NCBI GenBank assembly: GCA_044507775.1
Contig: JBIQIY010000025.1
Location: 1 to 64,000, forward strand
DNA: 64,000 nt
DNA from: Chryseosolibacter sp044507775
GTDB taxonomy: Bacteria; Bacteroidota; Bacteroidia; Cytophagales; Cyclobacteriaceae
Reading direction: 5' to 3'
The stretch's first letter is position 1, and the number at the start of each line of letters is the position of its first letter. The position numbers were made by a program, and so were the translations under genes. A model generated the notes under the pieces. The model saw only the letters and a program-made list of their open reading frames with translations, searched no databases and had not been told where the DNA came from. Below are positions 31,652 to 41,217 of the stretch, in pieces.

Positions 31652-32830
31652 ATGGCCAGGCTCGTAACTTATCTGCTTGTGGTTTTGTTGCATCTGCCAT
31701 TGGCCACCCTGGCCCAGGAGGTGGGGGACAAACCCGCCCGTACGTCATTCAGCGGCTACTTGAAGTACCTTCAGACCGTGCAGTTGGAAAAAGTGAACGA
31801 AAACTGGATCACGGATAATATCTTTCATAACCGCCTGAACTTTAAATGGTACCCGACATCGAACCTCACATTTACTGCAGAACTTCGGACCCGGCTTTTT
31901 TACGGCGAAACGGTAAAGATATTTCCGCAATACGCGGATCTCATTGACGACAACCGCGGTTATGTGGCTGATCTCTCCGCAATCCTCTCGCAGGGAGACT
32001 CATATTTTATTCACTCAGTGCTCGATCGCCTCAACCTCGATTGGACGAAGGATAGGTGGCAGGTGCGTATTGGCCGGCAACGCATAAACTGGGGGCAGAA
32101 CTTTGTCTGGAACCCCAACGATATATTCAATGCGTATTCGTTTTTTGACTTCGATTATGAAGAGCGCCCGGGGTCGGACGCTGTGCTGATCCGCTACTAC
32201 GTCGGGGCAACCTCATCCATCGAGTTTGCCACTGCTTTTGGCGATACCTGGGATGACTACAAGATGGCGGCGATGTACCGATGGAATGCGTCGAGATATG
32301 ACTACCAGGTGCTCGCCGGAAAAGTGGGGACGGACTATGCAGCAGGGGCGGGGTGGTCGGGTGAGATCGGGGGTGCCGGTTTCAAAGGGGAGGTTACCTG
32401 GCTCGAGCCTGTTCACGATGCTTTCGCCGGTAGGGGTGCAGTTGTCGGCTCCGTGTCCGGTGACTACACCTTCCCGAAGTCGCTTTTCCTACACAGCGAG
32501 ATCATTTACAACAGCTATGCTGAAGGGGATGACCGCAGTGTGCTCGGTTTGAATTTTCTTTCGGAGTCGCGGTCGCCCAAGACGCTGACGTTTACCAAAT
32601 GGTCGTGGTTTAATGAAGGATCGTATCAGGTCACGCCCTTACTGAAAGTCGGTTTGTATTGCATTTACTACCCGGATGAAGGTTCGATCTTTCTCGGTCC
32701 GAATGCCGAGCTGTCAATTTCCGATAATGTGTATCTCCTGTTTATGGGACAGCTTTTCCTGGGATCCTCCGATTCGATTTACGGAAGTCTTGGATACTTC
32801 AACTATCTAAGACTGAAGTGGAGTTTTTGA
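31652..32830 (+). CDS. Outer-membrane beta-barrel protein of the Lol-like operon
   Basis: The 392-residue product has a signal peptide (ending LATLAQ) and alternating aromatic strands typical of outer-membrane barrels, with a C-terminal phenylalanine after the last strand. Segments such as RIGRQRINWGQNFVWNPNDI resemble the DUF1302/porin group. It is the last gene of the operon and begins 12 bases after the ATPase stop. It could be the outer-membrane acceptor or exit of the transport route. The membrane location is well supported; the function is inferred. Confidence 0.82.
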   Translation: MARLVTYLLVVLLHLPLATLAQEVGDKPARTSFSGYLKYLQTVQLEKVNENWITDNIFHNRLNFKWYPTSNLTFTAELRTRLFYGETVKIFPQYADLIDDNRGYVADLSAILSQGDSYFIHSVLDRLNLDWTKDRWQVRIGRQRINWGQNFVWNPNDIFNAYSFFDFDYEERPGSDAVLIRYYVGATSSIEFATAFGDTWDDYKMAAMYRWNASRYDYQVLAGKVGTDYAAGAGWSGEIGGAGFKGEVTWLEPVHDAFAGRGAVVGSVSGDYTFPKSLFLHSEIIYNSYAEGDDRSVLGLNFLSESRSPKTLTFTKWSWFNEGSYQVTPLLKVGLYCIYYPDEGSIFLGPNAELSISDNVYLLFMGQLFLGSSDSIYGSLGYFNYLRLKWSF

Positions 32831-32881
32831 AGAGCCTCATGAGCCTTTTCGTCTCTTGTGCCCAATCGGTTTGAACTCGCC

Positions 32882-35176
32882 TCACTGTTGGAAGTCGGTG
32901 AGGTCATTGTACTCCGAGCACTCAAGACTCATGTCGAGTGCTTCAGTGGGTCTCGTGAAGCTTCCCTTTCCGTACGGCACGGATGAGTCCTGGTAAATCT
33001 TCGTCATGAATTTTTCCCAGATAGGTCGGGCAGTTCTTCCCCCTGCGCCAAAGACCCACGATGGAAAATGGATGCGCGGCTCATCGCCGCCAACCCAAAC
33101 ACCTGTTACAAGATTGTTTGTTACGCCCATGTACCAGCCATCGGAAGCCTGGTCAGTCGTTCCGGTTTTTCCGCCCACTTCATTGTCAACCTTCAGGAAG
33201 GGATCGATGCCTGCTGATGTACCGCCTGCCTCTTCGACACCGCCTTCCAGCATGTAGACCATTTTGTACGAGGTTTTCTCGTCCATTACCTGTCGGGTTT
33301 GCGGAATGAAACTTTCAATGACGTTTCCGTTTTTGTCTTCGATGCGCGTGATGTAGAGTGGTGCTGTGTAAATTCCGAGGTTGACAAAGCTTGAGTATGC
33401 GGCTACCATATCAAAAAGGCGGACATCGCTGGTGCCGAGGCATAGCGAGGGTACAGGTGCCAGCGGTGTTGTGATGCCGAGGCGGTGTGCGAACTCCACG
33501 ACGTTCTCCGGGCGGACGAGTTCGATCACCTGAGCGCTCATGGTGTTTTTCGAAAGAGCAAGTCCCTGACGTAGTGTGAGTTTCGCTCCCAATCCCTTAT
33601 CGCCTTCGGAATTCCGGGGTTCCCAGATGGTGCCGTCGGAAAGCTTTATGGTGGGGGAGATATCATACAAAGTGTGACAGGGAGAATAACCTTCTTCGAT
33701 TGCCTTTCCATACACGAAAGGCTTGAACGTAGATCCCGGCTGTCGTGTGGCGAGTTTGACATGGTCAAACTTGAAATATTTGTGATTGATCCCGCCCACC
33801 CAGGCTTTCACTTCACCGGTATGTGGGTCCATCGCCATCAACCCGGCCTGAAGAAAGCGATTGTAGTAGCGCAACGAATCCATCGAACTGAACAGCGTAT
33901 CCTTTTCACCGTTCCAACTGAAAACGGTCATTCGCTTCCTGAGATTGAGCATGATATCCACGGAGTCCGGATGGTCCGCGTACCGTTTTACAAGGGCTCG
34001 GTACACTGCCGTGCGCTTCATCTTATTTTCGATGAAGTCTTCTATCTCGTAACCACCTTCGTCTACCCACGGTTCGCTGCCGCGCTCTTTCCATTGGGCG
34101 TCGAATGATCGCTGCAATTTTTTCATGTGCTCCGCCAACGCCTCTTCCGCATATTGCTGAATGCGGCTGTCAATTGTCGTGTAGATTTTCAGGCCGGACT
34201 CGTAAAGGTCATATCCGTTATCCTTGCACCACCGCAGCAGCGTGGGTGTGAGCACTGTTCTGAAGTATGGAGCGAGTCCTTCGTTCTGGTTTTGAACTTT
34301 GTAGGTCAGCGCGAGCGGAAGCAATTTGAGAGAGTCATATACAGTGGCGGAAATGAAGTCGTGTTTCAAAAGCTTGTGAAGGACTTCATTTCTTTTTCGC
34401 AACGAGTTGTCTGGCCTGAAATGCGGGTTGAACAGAGAGGGGTTCTGCAACAGGCCCACCAGGACGGCCGACTCCTGAAGGTTCAGGTCCGCGGGCTGCT
34501 TGTTGAAATACGTTTCAGATGCCACCTTGATTCCGTAGGCGTTACTGCCAAAGAAGCTGGTGTTGAGATACATGGTAATGATCTCTTCCTTCGTGAAATT
34601 TTTTTCGATCTGGATTGAGATAATCCACTCTTTCGTTTTCTGCACAATCCGACGCGGCCACGGGCCGAGCGATGCCACTGGCCCGTCCATCTCCGGGTTC
34701 AGCGTGTACAGGTTTTTTGCCAGTTGTTGTGTGATCGTACTTCCACCACCGGCGCTGTTGAAGGTGATTAACCCCCAGGTCACACGGACGAAGGCTAGAA
34801 AGTCCATCCCGGCATGGTTGTAAAAGCGGTGATCCTCGGACAGGAGCAGGGTGTTAACCAGGTTCCCCGATAACTCGTGGTAGTGGATCTGGCTGCGGTG
34901 GTAACGCAAATAGCGACCAAGTGAAACACCATCTGCGGCGATCAGATCCGAAGAAAGGTCGTTCTCGGGGTTTTCAACAGCGGAGTAACTGGGCATTGGC
35001 CCGAAAAGTCCGAAAAGATCGATGCTGACAAAGTAGACGTACAGCGCAGGGACAAATACCGTGAGAAAGAACGAAATCCAAAGAATTCTTTTGGTCTTTC
35101 TGATCCATTGGCGCGAGGTCATGGGTGGAGATGCCGGCTGTTTAAGTTTTTTCTTGGGGGCAACGGTAGGTTCCAT
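32882..35176 (-). CDS. Penicillin-binding protein 1A (bifunctional)
   Basis: A 764-residue bifunctional peptidoglycan synthase. After a cytoplasmic tail and membrane helix (about 30-50), the GT51 transglycosylase has E114 in LLSEDHRFYNHAGMD and the TITQQLAKN motif. The transpeptidase carries S482-K485 (STFK), S542-N544 (SKN) and K670-G672 (KTG). It polymerises lipid II and cross-links the chains. All catalytic motifs are present. It has its own transcription unit on the minus strand. Confidence 0.95.
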   Translation of the reverse strand: MEPTVAPKKKLKQPASPPMTSRQWIRKTKRILWISFFLTVFVPALYVYFVSIDLFGLFGPMPSYSAVENPENDLSSDLIAADGVSLGRYLRYHRSQIHYHELSGNLVNTLLLSEDHRFYNHAGMDFLAFVRVTWGLITFNSAGGGSTITQQLAKNLYTLNPEMDGPVASLGPWPRRIVQKTKEWIISIQIEKNFTKEEIITMYLNTSFFGSNAYGIKVASETYFNKQPADLNLQESAVLVGLLQNPSLFNPHFRPDNSLRKRNEVLHKLLKHDFISATVYDSLKLLPLALTYKVQNQNEGLAPYFRTVLTPTLLRWCKDNGYDLYESGLKIYTTIDSRIQQYAEEALAEHMKKLQRSFDAQWKERGSEPWVDEGGYEIEDFIENKMKRTAVYRALVKRYADHPDSVDIMLNLRKRMTVFSWNGEKDTLFSSMDSLRYYNRFLQAGLMAMDPHTGEVKAWVGGINHKYFKFDHVKLATRQPGSTFKPFVYGKAIEEGYSPCHTLYDISPTIKLSDGTIWEPRNSEGDKGLGAKLTLRQGLALSKNTMSAQVIELVRPENVVEFAHRLGITTPLAPVPSLCLGTSDVRLFDMVAAYSSFVNLGIYTAPLYITRIEDKNGNVIESFIPQTRQVMDEKTSYKMVYMLEGGVEEAGGTSAGIDPFLKVDNEVGGKTGTTDQASDGWYMGVTNNLVTGVWVGGDEPRIHFPSWVFGAGGRTARPIWEKFMTKIYQDSSVPYGKGSFTRPTEALDMSLECSEYNDLTDFQQ

Positions 35177-35317
35177 TAAGGCGAGAATTCAATCAGGCAT
35201 TTTTCGACGTTATAAAAATAACCGAATATTCCATTTAAAGGCCGAACCGGCTGTCGAACAGCATTAAGGAACAGTAAAGATACCATTAAGGCGCTTAATT
35301 GTAAGGTTGAGAGGCGG

Positions 35318-35953
35318 CTATCGGGAGTTACTCCGAGTGAGAATTTCCCCGGGGCCTTCACTGGCATGTGCCACTATCTTCGAATGACATCCGCAGATCT
35401 TCAGGAGGGAGTCGTTGGGGTCTTCGGTAAATCCGGTCTTCGGATAGGCGCAAAAAACGCTGAAGCCTTCGGATTCACAATACCGGCTCCAGAGGTGTTC
35501 GAGGTGTACGGTTGCACCGTTATGGCCATGGCTCCAAAGAACCGCCACCATTTCGCCAAAGGCACGAACCTGGCGGTGCCCTTTCCGCGCGCGAAGGAGG
35601 AGGTTAGCCAGCAGATGATAAAAAAGATTTTCGTCCGGCCACCCGTTGATCATGAATTGGGCGAGCGTCTCATCGGCCGAGAGCGGAATGTACTGATCCT
35701 GCAAAGTCAGGCTAAACATGTCATATCCTTTCGCCCTCAACTGTTGGTTTAATGCCTTCAGATGTTCGGCCGTTGCAATGACGATTACCGACTCGCCCAA
35801 AATAAGGCCGCTCGCAACAAATCCTTCAAGCGTATTGATGAATTGACGGTCATCTTCATAAATCTGCAGGATATGATCACATGGGGCGATTTCTCCCCAA
35901 AAAACATCCATCCCAGTTCTATCTCCGTCCGTCGACTCTAAAAAATTATCCAT
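35318..35953 (-). CDS. MEDS/DcmR-type sensory domain protein
   Basis: The 211-residue protein is a stand-alone MEDS domain, as in DcmR: the start GEIAPCDHILQIYEDDRQFI, then FVASGLILGESVIVIATAEH and the core VRAFGEMVAVLWSHG are the family signatures. In other proteins this domain precedes histidine kinases or regulators and binds small ligands. Here it has no output domain, so it probably modulates another protein. It lies between PBP1A and a plus-strand response regulator. Function remains unknown. Confidence 0.8.
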   Translation of the reverse strand: MDNFLESTDGDRTGMDVFWGEIAPCDHILQIYEDDRQFINTLEGFVASGLILGESVIVIATAEHLKALNQQLRAKGYDMFSLTLQDQYIPLSADETLAQFMINGWPDENLFYHLLANLLLRARKGHRQVRAFGEMVAVLWSHGHNGATVHLEHLWSRYCESEGFSVFCAYPKTGFTEDPNDSLLKICGCHSKIVAHASEGPGEILTRSNSR

Positions 35954-36222
35954 TTCGCTATGATGAAAATCCGCGGCAACCTGTGCGCGGCCGGCGGAGT
36001 TTGGGTTAACTCATTAATGCTCACCGAAAAGCCCCGAAAACAACTTTTAGTCTACGCGCCGAATGTTGCCGGCGCCTTGCTGCAAAGCCTGGGTTTTGTA
36101 TTAAAGAGGACAAAAAACCGTTCCGATGGCAAGTTCAATCCGGGAAGTTTTTTTTGGATCGCGGGTCATTGCTTGAACCGAAGATTTTCTTGAAATTGCT
36201 AAGGTCTTATGACCTAACCTGT

Positions 36223-36606
36223 ATGACGATTCTTAATGTCGATGACGACGAGGAAGATATTGAAATTTTTTGTGACGCTGTCCGGGAGATAGACCCTTCT
36301 ATCATTTGCCTGATTGCGAAGAGTGCCGACGAGGCGCTTCAAATTCTCAACAGCGACATCGCATTGCCCTCGTACATTTTCCTTGATATTAACATGCCAA
36401 AGGTTGATGGCAACGCGTGTCTTAAGGAGATTAAGAAGGACGCACGACTGCATCGCATTCCCGTCATCATGTATTCGACCAATACACGTTCAACGGATAT
36501 TGAGATATACAAGTCGCTTAACGCGGGTTTTCTTGTAAAGCAAAACAGCTTTTATGAGTTGGTGGCAGAGCTGCGCAAAGTGCTGAACAGGAGGGAGCTA
36601 TTGTAA
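36223..36606 (+). CDS. Single-domain response regulator
   Basis: A 127-residue receiver domain without an output domain. The acidic pocket is D10-D11 in LNVDDDEED, the phospho-acceptor is the Asp in YIFLDINMPKVDG and the switch Lys is in FLVKQNSF. ATG 36223 was chosen since it gives the normal receiver N-terminus; the longer frame to 36154 is not supported. Such proteins relay phosphate between kinases (CheY/Rcp type). Confidence 0.9.
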   Translation: MTILNVDDDEEDIEIFCDAVREIDPSIICLIAKSADEALQILNSDIALPSYIFLDINMPKVDGNACLKEIKKDARLHRIPVIMYSTNTRSTDIEIYKSLNAGFLVKQNSFYELVAELRKVLNRRELL

Positions 36607-36930
36607 TGCCCCGGAGGGTTCTTCCCGCAACGATTCAAACCTTTTTCGAATAGCGGAGATATTTGACTTGACATACCGCATGCGTTCGAACAGGGGATGG
36701 TCGAAGTGTGTTTGATAGCGTTGCACGGTGTCGATTTCCAGGAGCGTAATGCTGCGTTTCTTCAGCTTGTATCCATACAGGCAGGTCGGCTTCAGAACGA
36801 TCTTGTTCTTCGAAATATGGTCGACTGCTGTGATAAAGGGTTTGTCTTCGTTTACAAGCTGGATTTTCAGTACACAGTTGGTTTGCGCGCTGATCAAAAT
36901 GTCTTTGAAGATTTCTTTCTTGCTTTTCAT
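36598..36930 (-). CDS. Hypothetical protein downstream of arsS
   Basis: A 110-residue basic protein without signal or membrane helix. ATG 36930 was chosen; in-frame ATGs at 36972 and 36990 are possible. It has beta-strand-like segments (ILISAQTNCVLKIQLVNEDK, then ISKNKIVLKPTCLYGYKLKK) resembling a small Sm-like or PilZ-like barrel, but no diagnostic motif. It follows arsS by 86 bases on the same strand and overlaps the response regulator gene tail-to-tail by nine bases. Confidence 0.6.
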   Translation of the reverse strand: MKSKKEIFKDILISAQTNCVLKIQLVNEDKPFITAVDHISKNKIVLKPTCLYGYKLKKRSITLLEIDTVQRYQTHFDHPLFERMRYVKSNISAIRKRFESLREEPSGALQ

Positions 36931-37016
36931 CAGCACATTCGCTTCAAAAACTGTACCACGCCACCTTCGCATATCTCCAACGGAGTGCATGGGCGGCGTG
37001 GAACCACTTTTATGCG

Positions 37017-38057
37017 TCAAACGGTAGCGCCTGAGCAACTCGAGCCGGTTCCCGCAGTGCATCCATAGCAGTGCTGATTGATTTGGATGGCGCGATCCGC
37101 CAGCGTCCGGGCGTCGAACCGGGTTATGTGATTGGAATTGCCGGCGACCTTTAATTCAAGCATCTGATTGAAGTCGCAGTCGTAGAGCTCGCCGTTCCAT
37201 CCAACGGATAGGGTATTGCGACACATCACGTTTAGCGCGGCCGTTGGATTAAAGGCCGCCAGAAGCCGTTGCATGTACTTTTCGTAGTTGCCGCTATTGA
37301 TAAGATACTCGAGGTACCGGCTCACGGGCATGTTGGTAATACAGAAAAGATGATTGAACTCGATGTCGTAACTCTTCCTTAGTTCGGTCTTGAAATCGCG
37401 CTCCAACTGTTCCTGGTTGGCGGGTAGAAAAGCGCCCGCCGGATTATAGACCAGATTGAGGATTAGTCCTGAAGGCGGTTTTCCATAGCCCACGTCGTTG
37501 AGCATTTTCAGTGCGACAATAGAGTCCTTAAATACCCCTTCTCCGCGTTGTCGATCCGTGCGGCTGGCATTGTAGAAAGGAAGGGAGCATGCTATTTCGA
37601 CACCGTTCTCCCGGTAGAATTCAGGCAGATCGTGAAATTTCTTATTCGCAAGAATGATGGTGAGGTTGCAACGGACGATGACATGTTTTCCAAGCGTCTT
37701 TAATTCGCGAACAAACCAACGGAAGTCCGGATTTAATTCCGGAGCTCCACCCGTGATGTCGACGGTGCCAACGGGAAGGTCGCGAAGGACGTCCAGGCAT
37801 TGCTGCATCGTTTCACGGGTCATAATCTCCTTCCGGTCCGGCCCGGCGTCGACATGGCAATGCGTGCAAACCTGGTTGCACATCTTTCCGATATTGACCT
37901 GGAAGATTTCCAGGCGACCGGGCCGCAGGGGTCCGACTCCCGTTTCCTGCAGCTTTTCACCAAACGGAGTTATCTCCGAACCGTGCTCGAGGATGTCGAG
38001 CTGGTGCGTGGCCGATGCCAACGGATTACTGCGGGAGGAAAGTGATTTGTGAACCAT
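37017..38057 (-). CDS. arsS: Arsenosugar biosynthesis radical SAM protein ArsS
   Basis: The 346-residue enzyme has the radical SAM cluster motif C60-x3-C64-x2-C67 (MCNQVCTHCHVDAGP), the GGAPELNP SAM loop and a C-terminal region with several cysteines (NQHCYGCTAGTGSSCSG) for further iron-sulfur clusters. ArsS transfers an adenosyl-derived group to dimethylarsinous acid, forming the precursor of arsenosugars. It overlaps the upstream peroxidase-like gene by one base (TAATG), the usual pairing of these genes. No arsM methylase is in view, so the arsenic methylation step would be encoded elsewhere. Confidence 0.93.
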   Translation of the reverse strand: MVHKSLSSRSNPLASATHQLDILEHGSEITPFGEKLQETGVGPLRPGRLEIFQVNIGKMCNQVCTHCHVDAGPDRKEIMTRETMQQCLDVLRDLPVGTVDITGGAPELNPDFRWFVRELKTLGKHVIVRCNLTIILANKKFHDLPEFYRENGVEIACSLPFYNASRTDRQRGEGVFKDSIVALKMLNDVGYGKPPSGLILNLVYNPAGAFLPANQEQLERDFKTELRKSYDIEFNHLFCITNMPVSRYLEYLINSGNYEKYMQRLLAAFNPTAALNVMCRNTLSVGWNGELYDCDFNQMLELKVAGNSNHITRFDARTLADRAIQINQHCYGCTAGTGSSCSGATV

Positions 38058-38401
38058 TACATCGATATCTCTTCTACTTTGTTCATCATCTGGACACCAT
38101 GCACCAGCGAAGAACCGCTGCGAATTGCGGCCGCGACGTGTACTGCTTCCATCATCTGATCTTCGCTGTAACCCTTCTCCGTGGCATCAGTGGTGTAGGC
38201 GTCTATGCAATAGGGACATTGGACGGTATGGGCCACGGCCAGCGCGATCAATGATTTCTCGCGGGCGGTCAGGGCGCCATCTGCAAATACAGCGCCGTAG
38301 TAACTAAAAAATTTGTCGGCCAGGTCCTTGCCGAATTTTCCGATATCGGTGAACTTTTTCAGGTCATCAGCATGGTAGTAGTGATCACGGTTCTTATTCA
38401 T
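38057..38401 (-). CDS. Arsenosugar biosynthesis-associated peroxidase-like protein
   Basis: The 114-residue protein belongs to the AhpD/CMD alkylhydroperoxidase fold. The CxxC active pair is in CPYCIDAYTTDA. The start ATG 38401 gives the family length; the longer frame to 38515 runs into the divergent promoter. The partner arsS follows with a one-base overlap, an association seen in arsenosugar gene sets. It may reduce an arsenic or thiol intermediate; its reaction is not established. Confidence 0.9.
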   Translation of the reverse strand: MNKNRDHYYHADDLKKFTDIGKFGKDLADKFFSYYGAVFADGALTAREKSLIALAVAHTVQCPYCIDAYTTDATEKGYSEDQMMEAVHVAAAIRSGSSLVHGVQMMNKVEEISM

Positions 38402-38527
38402 ACGGGTAAGATTTAGCCCACAATATAGGAAGTTGTTGTCTTCGGATGTGGCTGTAACAAATTTTCGGCTCGGATATGTTTCCCTTTGCTGGTAAAATTG
38501 TAGCCGGCTGGCCATATTGTCGTAAAA

Positions 38528-40492
38528 TTGATTTTATTTCGCGCTGTGAAGTATCGATTCGGCGACCTGAGGTTAAGTGGCAACATCTACTGGGCGCTGT
38601 TTTTACGTCTGCTGCTTGCGATGGCACTGTTTACACTGTGCCGCGTTGGATTCTACTTTTATAACATGTCCTTTTTCCCGGACATGACCATTTCCAATTT
38701 CATGAGGCTTCTCCTGGGAGGGTTACAGTTCGACCTCACGGCCGTGCTGTATGTCAATGCGCTTTATGTTCTCCTGATGATTCTGCCCTTCGACTTCAGG
38801 TTTCGCTATGGCTATCGGGAGGTCGCGCGATATATTTTTTTTATCACGAATGCTGCAGCGCTGGCCACTAACGTGGCAGATTTCATTTACTATAAATTCA
38901 CCCTGCGCAGGACATCGGCCGATGTCTTCAAGCAGTTCGAGAATGAGCAGAATATTGGTGGCTTGTTTTTCAGTTTTGTGACTGATTATTGGTACGCAGT
39001 AATTTTCTGGATCGGGCTTGTCATCATCATGGTCAAGGTATATAACCGCATCCACGTTTGGGGGCCTCAGATTCTGAATCGCGGTGTGTATTACATAGCG
39101 GGCTTTCTTGCGGTGCCGTTGATCACCTTTTTCATCGTTGCTGGCATCCGGGGTGGATTCCGCCACAGCACGCGCCCGATTACCCTGAGCAACGCCGGTG
39201 AGTATGTCCGAAATCCGAAAGATATCAGTATTGTCCTGAATACGCCGTTTTCGCTTATCCGTACCGTTGGAAAGACCAAAGTTCAGAAAGTTGCGTACTT
39301 CAAAGAAAATGAACTCGACTCGATCTATTCGCCGCTGCATTTTCCGGCCGACACGGCGGACTTTCAAAAGCAGAATGTCGTGGTCATCATCCTGGAGAGT
39401 TTCTCCCGCGAGTTCTCCGCCTTTCTCAACCAGGATCGCGGACAGCCAGACTATACTGGGTATACGCCCTTCCTGGATTCGCTGATGCAACACAGTAAAA
39501 CATTCGTGCATGGATTTGCAAACGGGAGGAAATCCATTGATGGATTGCCCTCGGTCATCAGTGGGATACCATCACTGGGAGTACCTTATTTTCTGTCGCC
39601 TTATTCGGGAAACCGGATCAACAGCCTTGCTTCGCTGCTGGCTGCGGAAGGATATCACACTTCATTTTTTCACGGCGCTCCAAATGGCTCGATGGGATTC
39701 AACGCGTTTATGAACCTCGCTGGTGTGCAGCATTATTACGGCATGACCGAATACGACAATCACGGTGATTTTGACGGTCTCTGGGGAATTTGGGATGAAC
39801 CGTTTCTGCAATTCTATGCCGACCGGCTGAACACTTTTCCGCAGCCATTCTTCTCAGCTTTCTTTTCCGTGTCATCGCATCATCCCTTCAAAATCCCGGA
39901 AAAATACGAAGATACTTTCCAGGGCGGACCTTTGCCGATCCATGCGTGTATCGAATACACCGATCACGCGCTCCGGCGATTTTTTGAAAGTGTATCAAAA
40001 ATGCCGTGGTATCAAAACACGCTATTCGTAATCACAGCGGATCACACTTCCTCGAATATCGGGCATGCGGCATATCGGACAGGCTGGGGTTTTTTCGCGA
40101 TACCGATCATATTTTTTAAGCCTGACAACAGTCTCGCGGGAATTGAGCATCAGATCGGGCAACAAACGGATATTATGCCCAGTGTCCTGGGATATCTTCA
40201 TTATCCCAAACGCTATGTCGCCTTCGGTCGCGATGTCTTCCGGGAAGAGACTGCGCCGGTGGCATTCAACTACAAAGACAACACCTACCAGTTGTTTGAA
40301 GGCGAGCATGTCCTGATATTCGACGGTACCCGCTCGGTGGGCTTGTATAATTATCGCGAGGATGAGTTGATGCAGTTGAATCTGCTTAGGGAAGAGCCTG
40401 AAATGGCGTCGCGCATGGAGCAGAAGATCAAGGGCGTCATCCAGCAGTACAATAACCGGATGATAGCGGATGAGCTGACAATAGGGGAGTAG
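38528..40492 (+). CDS. LtaS-like membrane sulfatase-fold enzyme
   Basis: A 654-residue membrane protein with about five N-terminal helices (residues 20-215) followed by a periplasmic alkaline-phosphatase-fold domain (about 280-600). The metal ligands and nucleophile can be seen: ILESFS, NGRKSIDGLPS (Ser in place of Thr), a HHPF turn, and TADHTSS. Relatives include lipoteichoic-acid synthase and phosphoglycerol or phosphoethanolamine transferases. In this diderm it likely adds a phospho-group to a membrane glycan or lipid. There is no ATG at the start: TTG 38528 or GTG 38546 must be used. Confidence 0.88.
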   Translation: MILFRAVKYRFGDLRLSGNIYWALFLRLLLAMALFTLCRVGFYFYNMSFFPDMTISNFMRLLLGGLQFDLTAVLYVNALYVLLMILPFDFRFRYGYREVARYIFFITNAAALATNVADFIYYKFTLRRTSADVFKQFENEQNIGGLFFSFVTDYWYAVIFWIGLVIIMVKVYNRIHVWGPQILNRGVYYIAGFLAVPLITFFIVAGIRGGFRHSTRPITLSNAGEYVRNPKDISIVLNTPFSLIRTVGKTKVQKVAYFKENELDSIYSPLHFPADTADFQKQNVVVIILESFSREFSAFLNQDRGQPDYTGYTPFLDSLMQHSKTFVHGFANGRKSIDGLPSVISGIPSLGVPYFLSPYSGNRINSLASLLAAEGYHTSFFHGAPNGSMGFNAFMNLAGVQHYYGMTEYDNHGDFDGLWGIWDEPFLQFYADRLNTFPQPFFSAFFSVSSHHPFKIPEKYEDTFQGGPLPIHACIEYTDHALRRFFESVSKMPWYQNTLFVITADHTSSNIGHAAYRTGWGFFAIPIIFFKPDNSLAGIEHQIGQQTDIMPSVLGYLHYPKRYVAFGRDVFREETAPVAFNYKDNTYQLFEGEHVLIFDGTRSVGLYNYREDELMQLNLLREEPEMASRMEQKIKGVIQQYNNRMIADELTIGE

Positions 40493-40509
40493 CTGGAGAG
40501 CAATCTGCC

Positions 40510-41217
40510 CTACGCAAGGTTGTGATAGACCGTCTGAACGTCGTCATCCGACTCGAGGACCTCGACCAGCTTCAGTACTTCATCCTGCTCCTCTTCTGTC
40601 AGTTCTTTTGTCGCGTTTGGAATATAGTGCAGTTCAGAACTTTTTGCTTCGAGCTGGCTTGACTCCAGAAATTTCTGCATGTGGCCGAATTCAGCAAACC
40701 GGGTGTACACGATAATCTCATCCTCCTGGCGTTCGATGTCTTCGGCACCGGCGTCAATCAGGTCGAGTTCATGCTCATCGAGGTTCAATTTTGAGGGATC
40801 AAACTTGAAAACGCCTTTTCGCTCAAACATGAATGCGACCGAGCCCGAATTGCCCATACTGCCTCCATTTTTGGAGAAGTGAAGCCTGATATTGGCAACG
40901 GTGCGGGTCGGATTGTCTGTAGCGCATTCAACGATCATGGGCACGCCATGGGGGCCGTACCCTTCATATATAACTTCCTGATAATCTTTCTCTTCCTTCG
41001 AAGAGGCGCGCTTGATGGCGGCCTCCACGCGGTCCTTGGGCATATTGGCGCCCTTGGCATTCTGCATCGCCATCCGCAGTTTTGGATTGTGCTCAGGGTG
41101 TGGGCCACCCTGTTTTACGGCGATGGAAATGTCCTTACCGATGCGTGTGAACGCCTTGGCCATCCGGTCAAAGCGCGCAAACATTTTGTGCTTTCGTTTT
41201 TCGAAAATGCGCCCCAT
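40510..41217 (-). CDS. yebC: YebC/PmpR family DNA-binding regulatory protein
   Basis: The 235-residue protein has the conserved start (MGRIFEKRKHKMFARFDRMA), the NPKLRMAMQNAKGANMPKDR segment and the acidic C-terminal TACO1-like domains. The family is described as transcription regulators and, for TACO1-type members, as translation factors at proline stretches. It is intact and of normal length. It converges with the LtaS-like gene. Confidence 0.94.
   Translation of the reverse strand: MGRIFEKRKHKMFARFDRMAKAFTRIGKDISIAVKQGGPHPEHNPKLRMAMQNAKGANMPKDRVEAAIKRASSKEEKDYQEVIYEGYGPHGVPMIVECATDNPTRTVANIRLHFSKNGGSMGNSGSVAFMFERKGVFKFDPSKLNLDEHELDLIDAGAEDIERQEDEIIVYTRFAEFGHMQKFLESSQLEAKSSELHYIPNATKELTEEEQDEVLKLVEVLESDDDVQTVYHNLA

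Noticed and set aside
35960..36193. 77-residue plus-strand frame before the response regulator
   Set aside because: No family, poor composition and no overlap with a promoter; probably upstream leader sequence.
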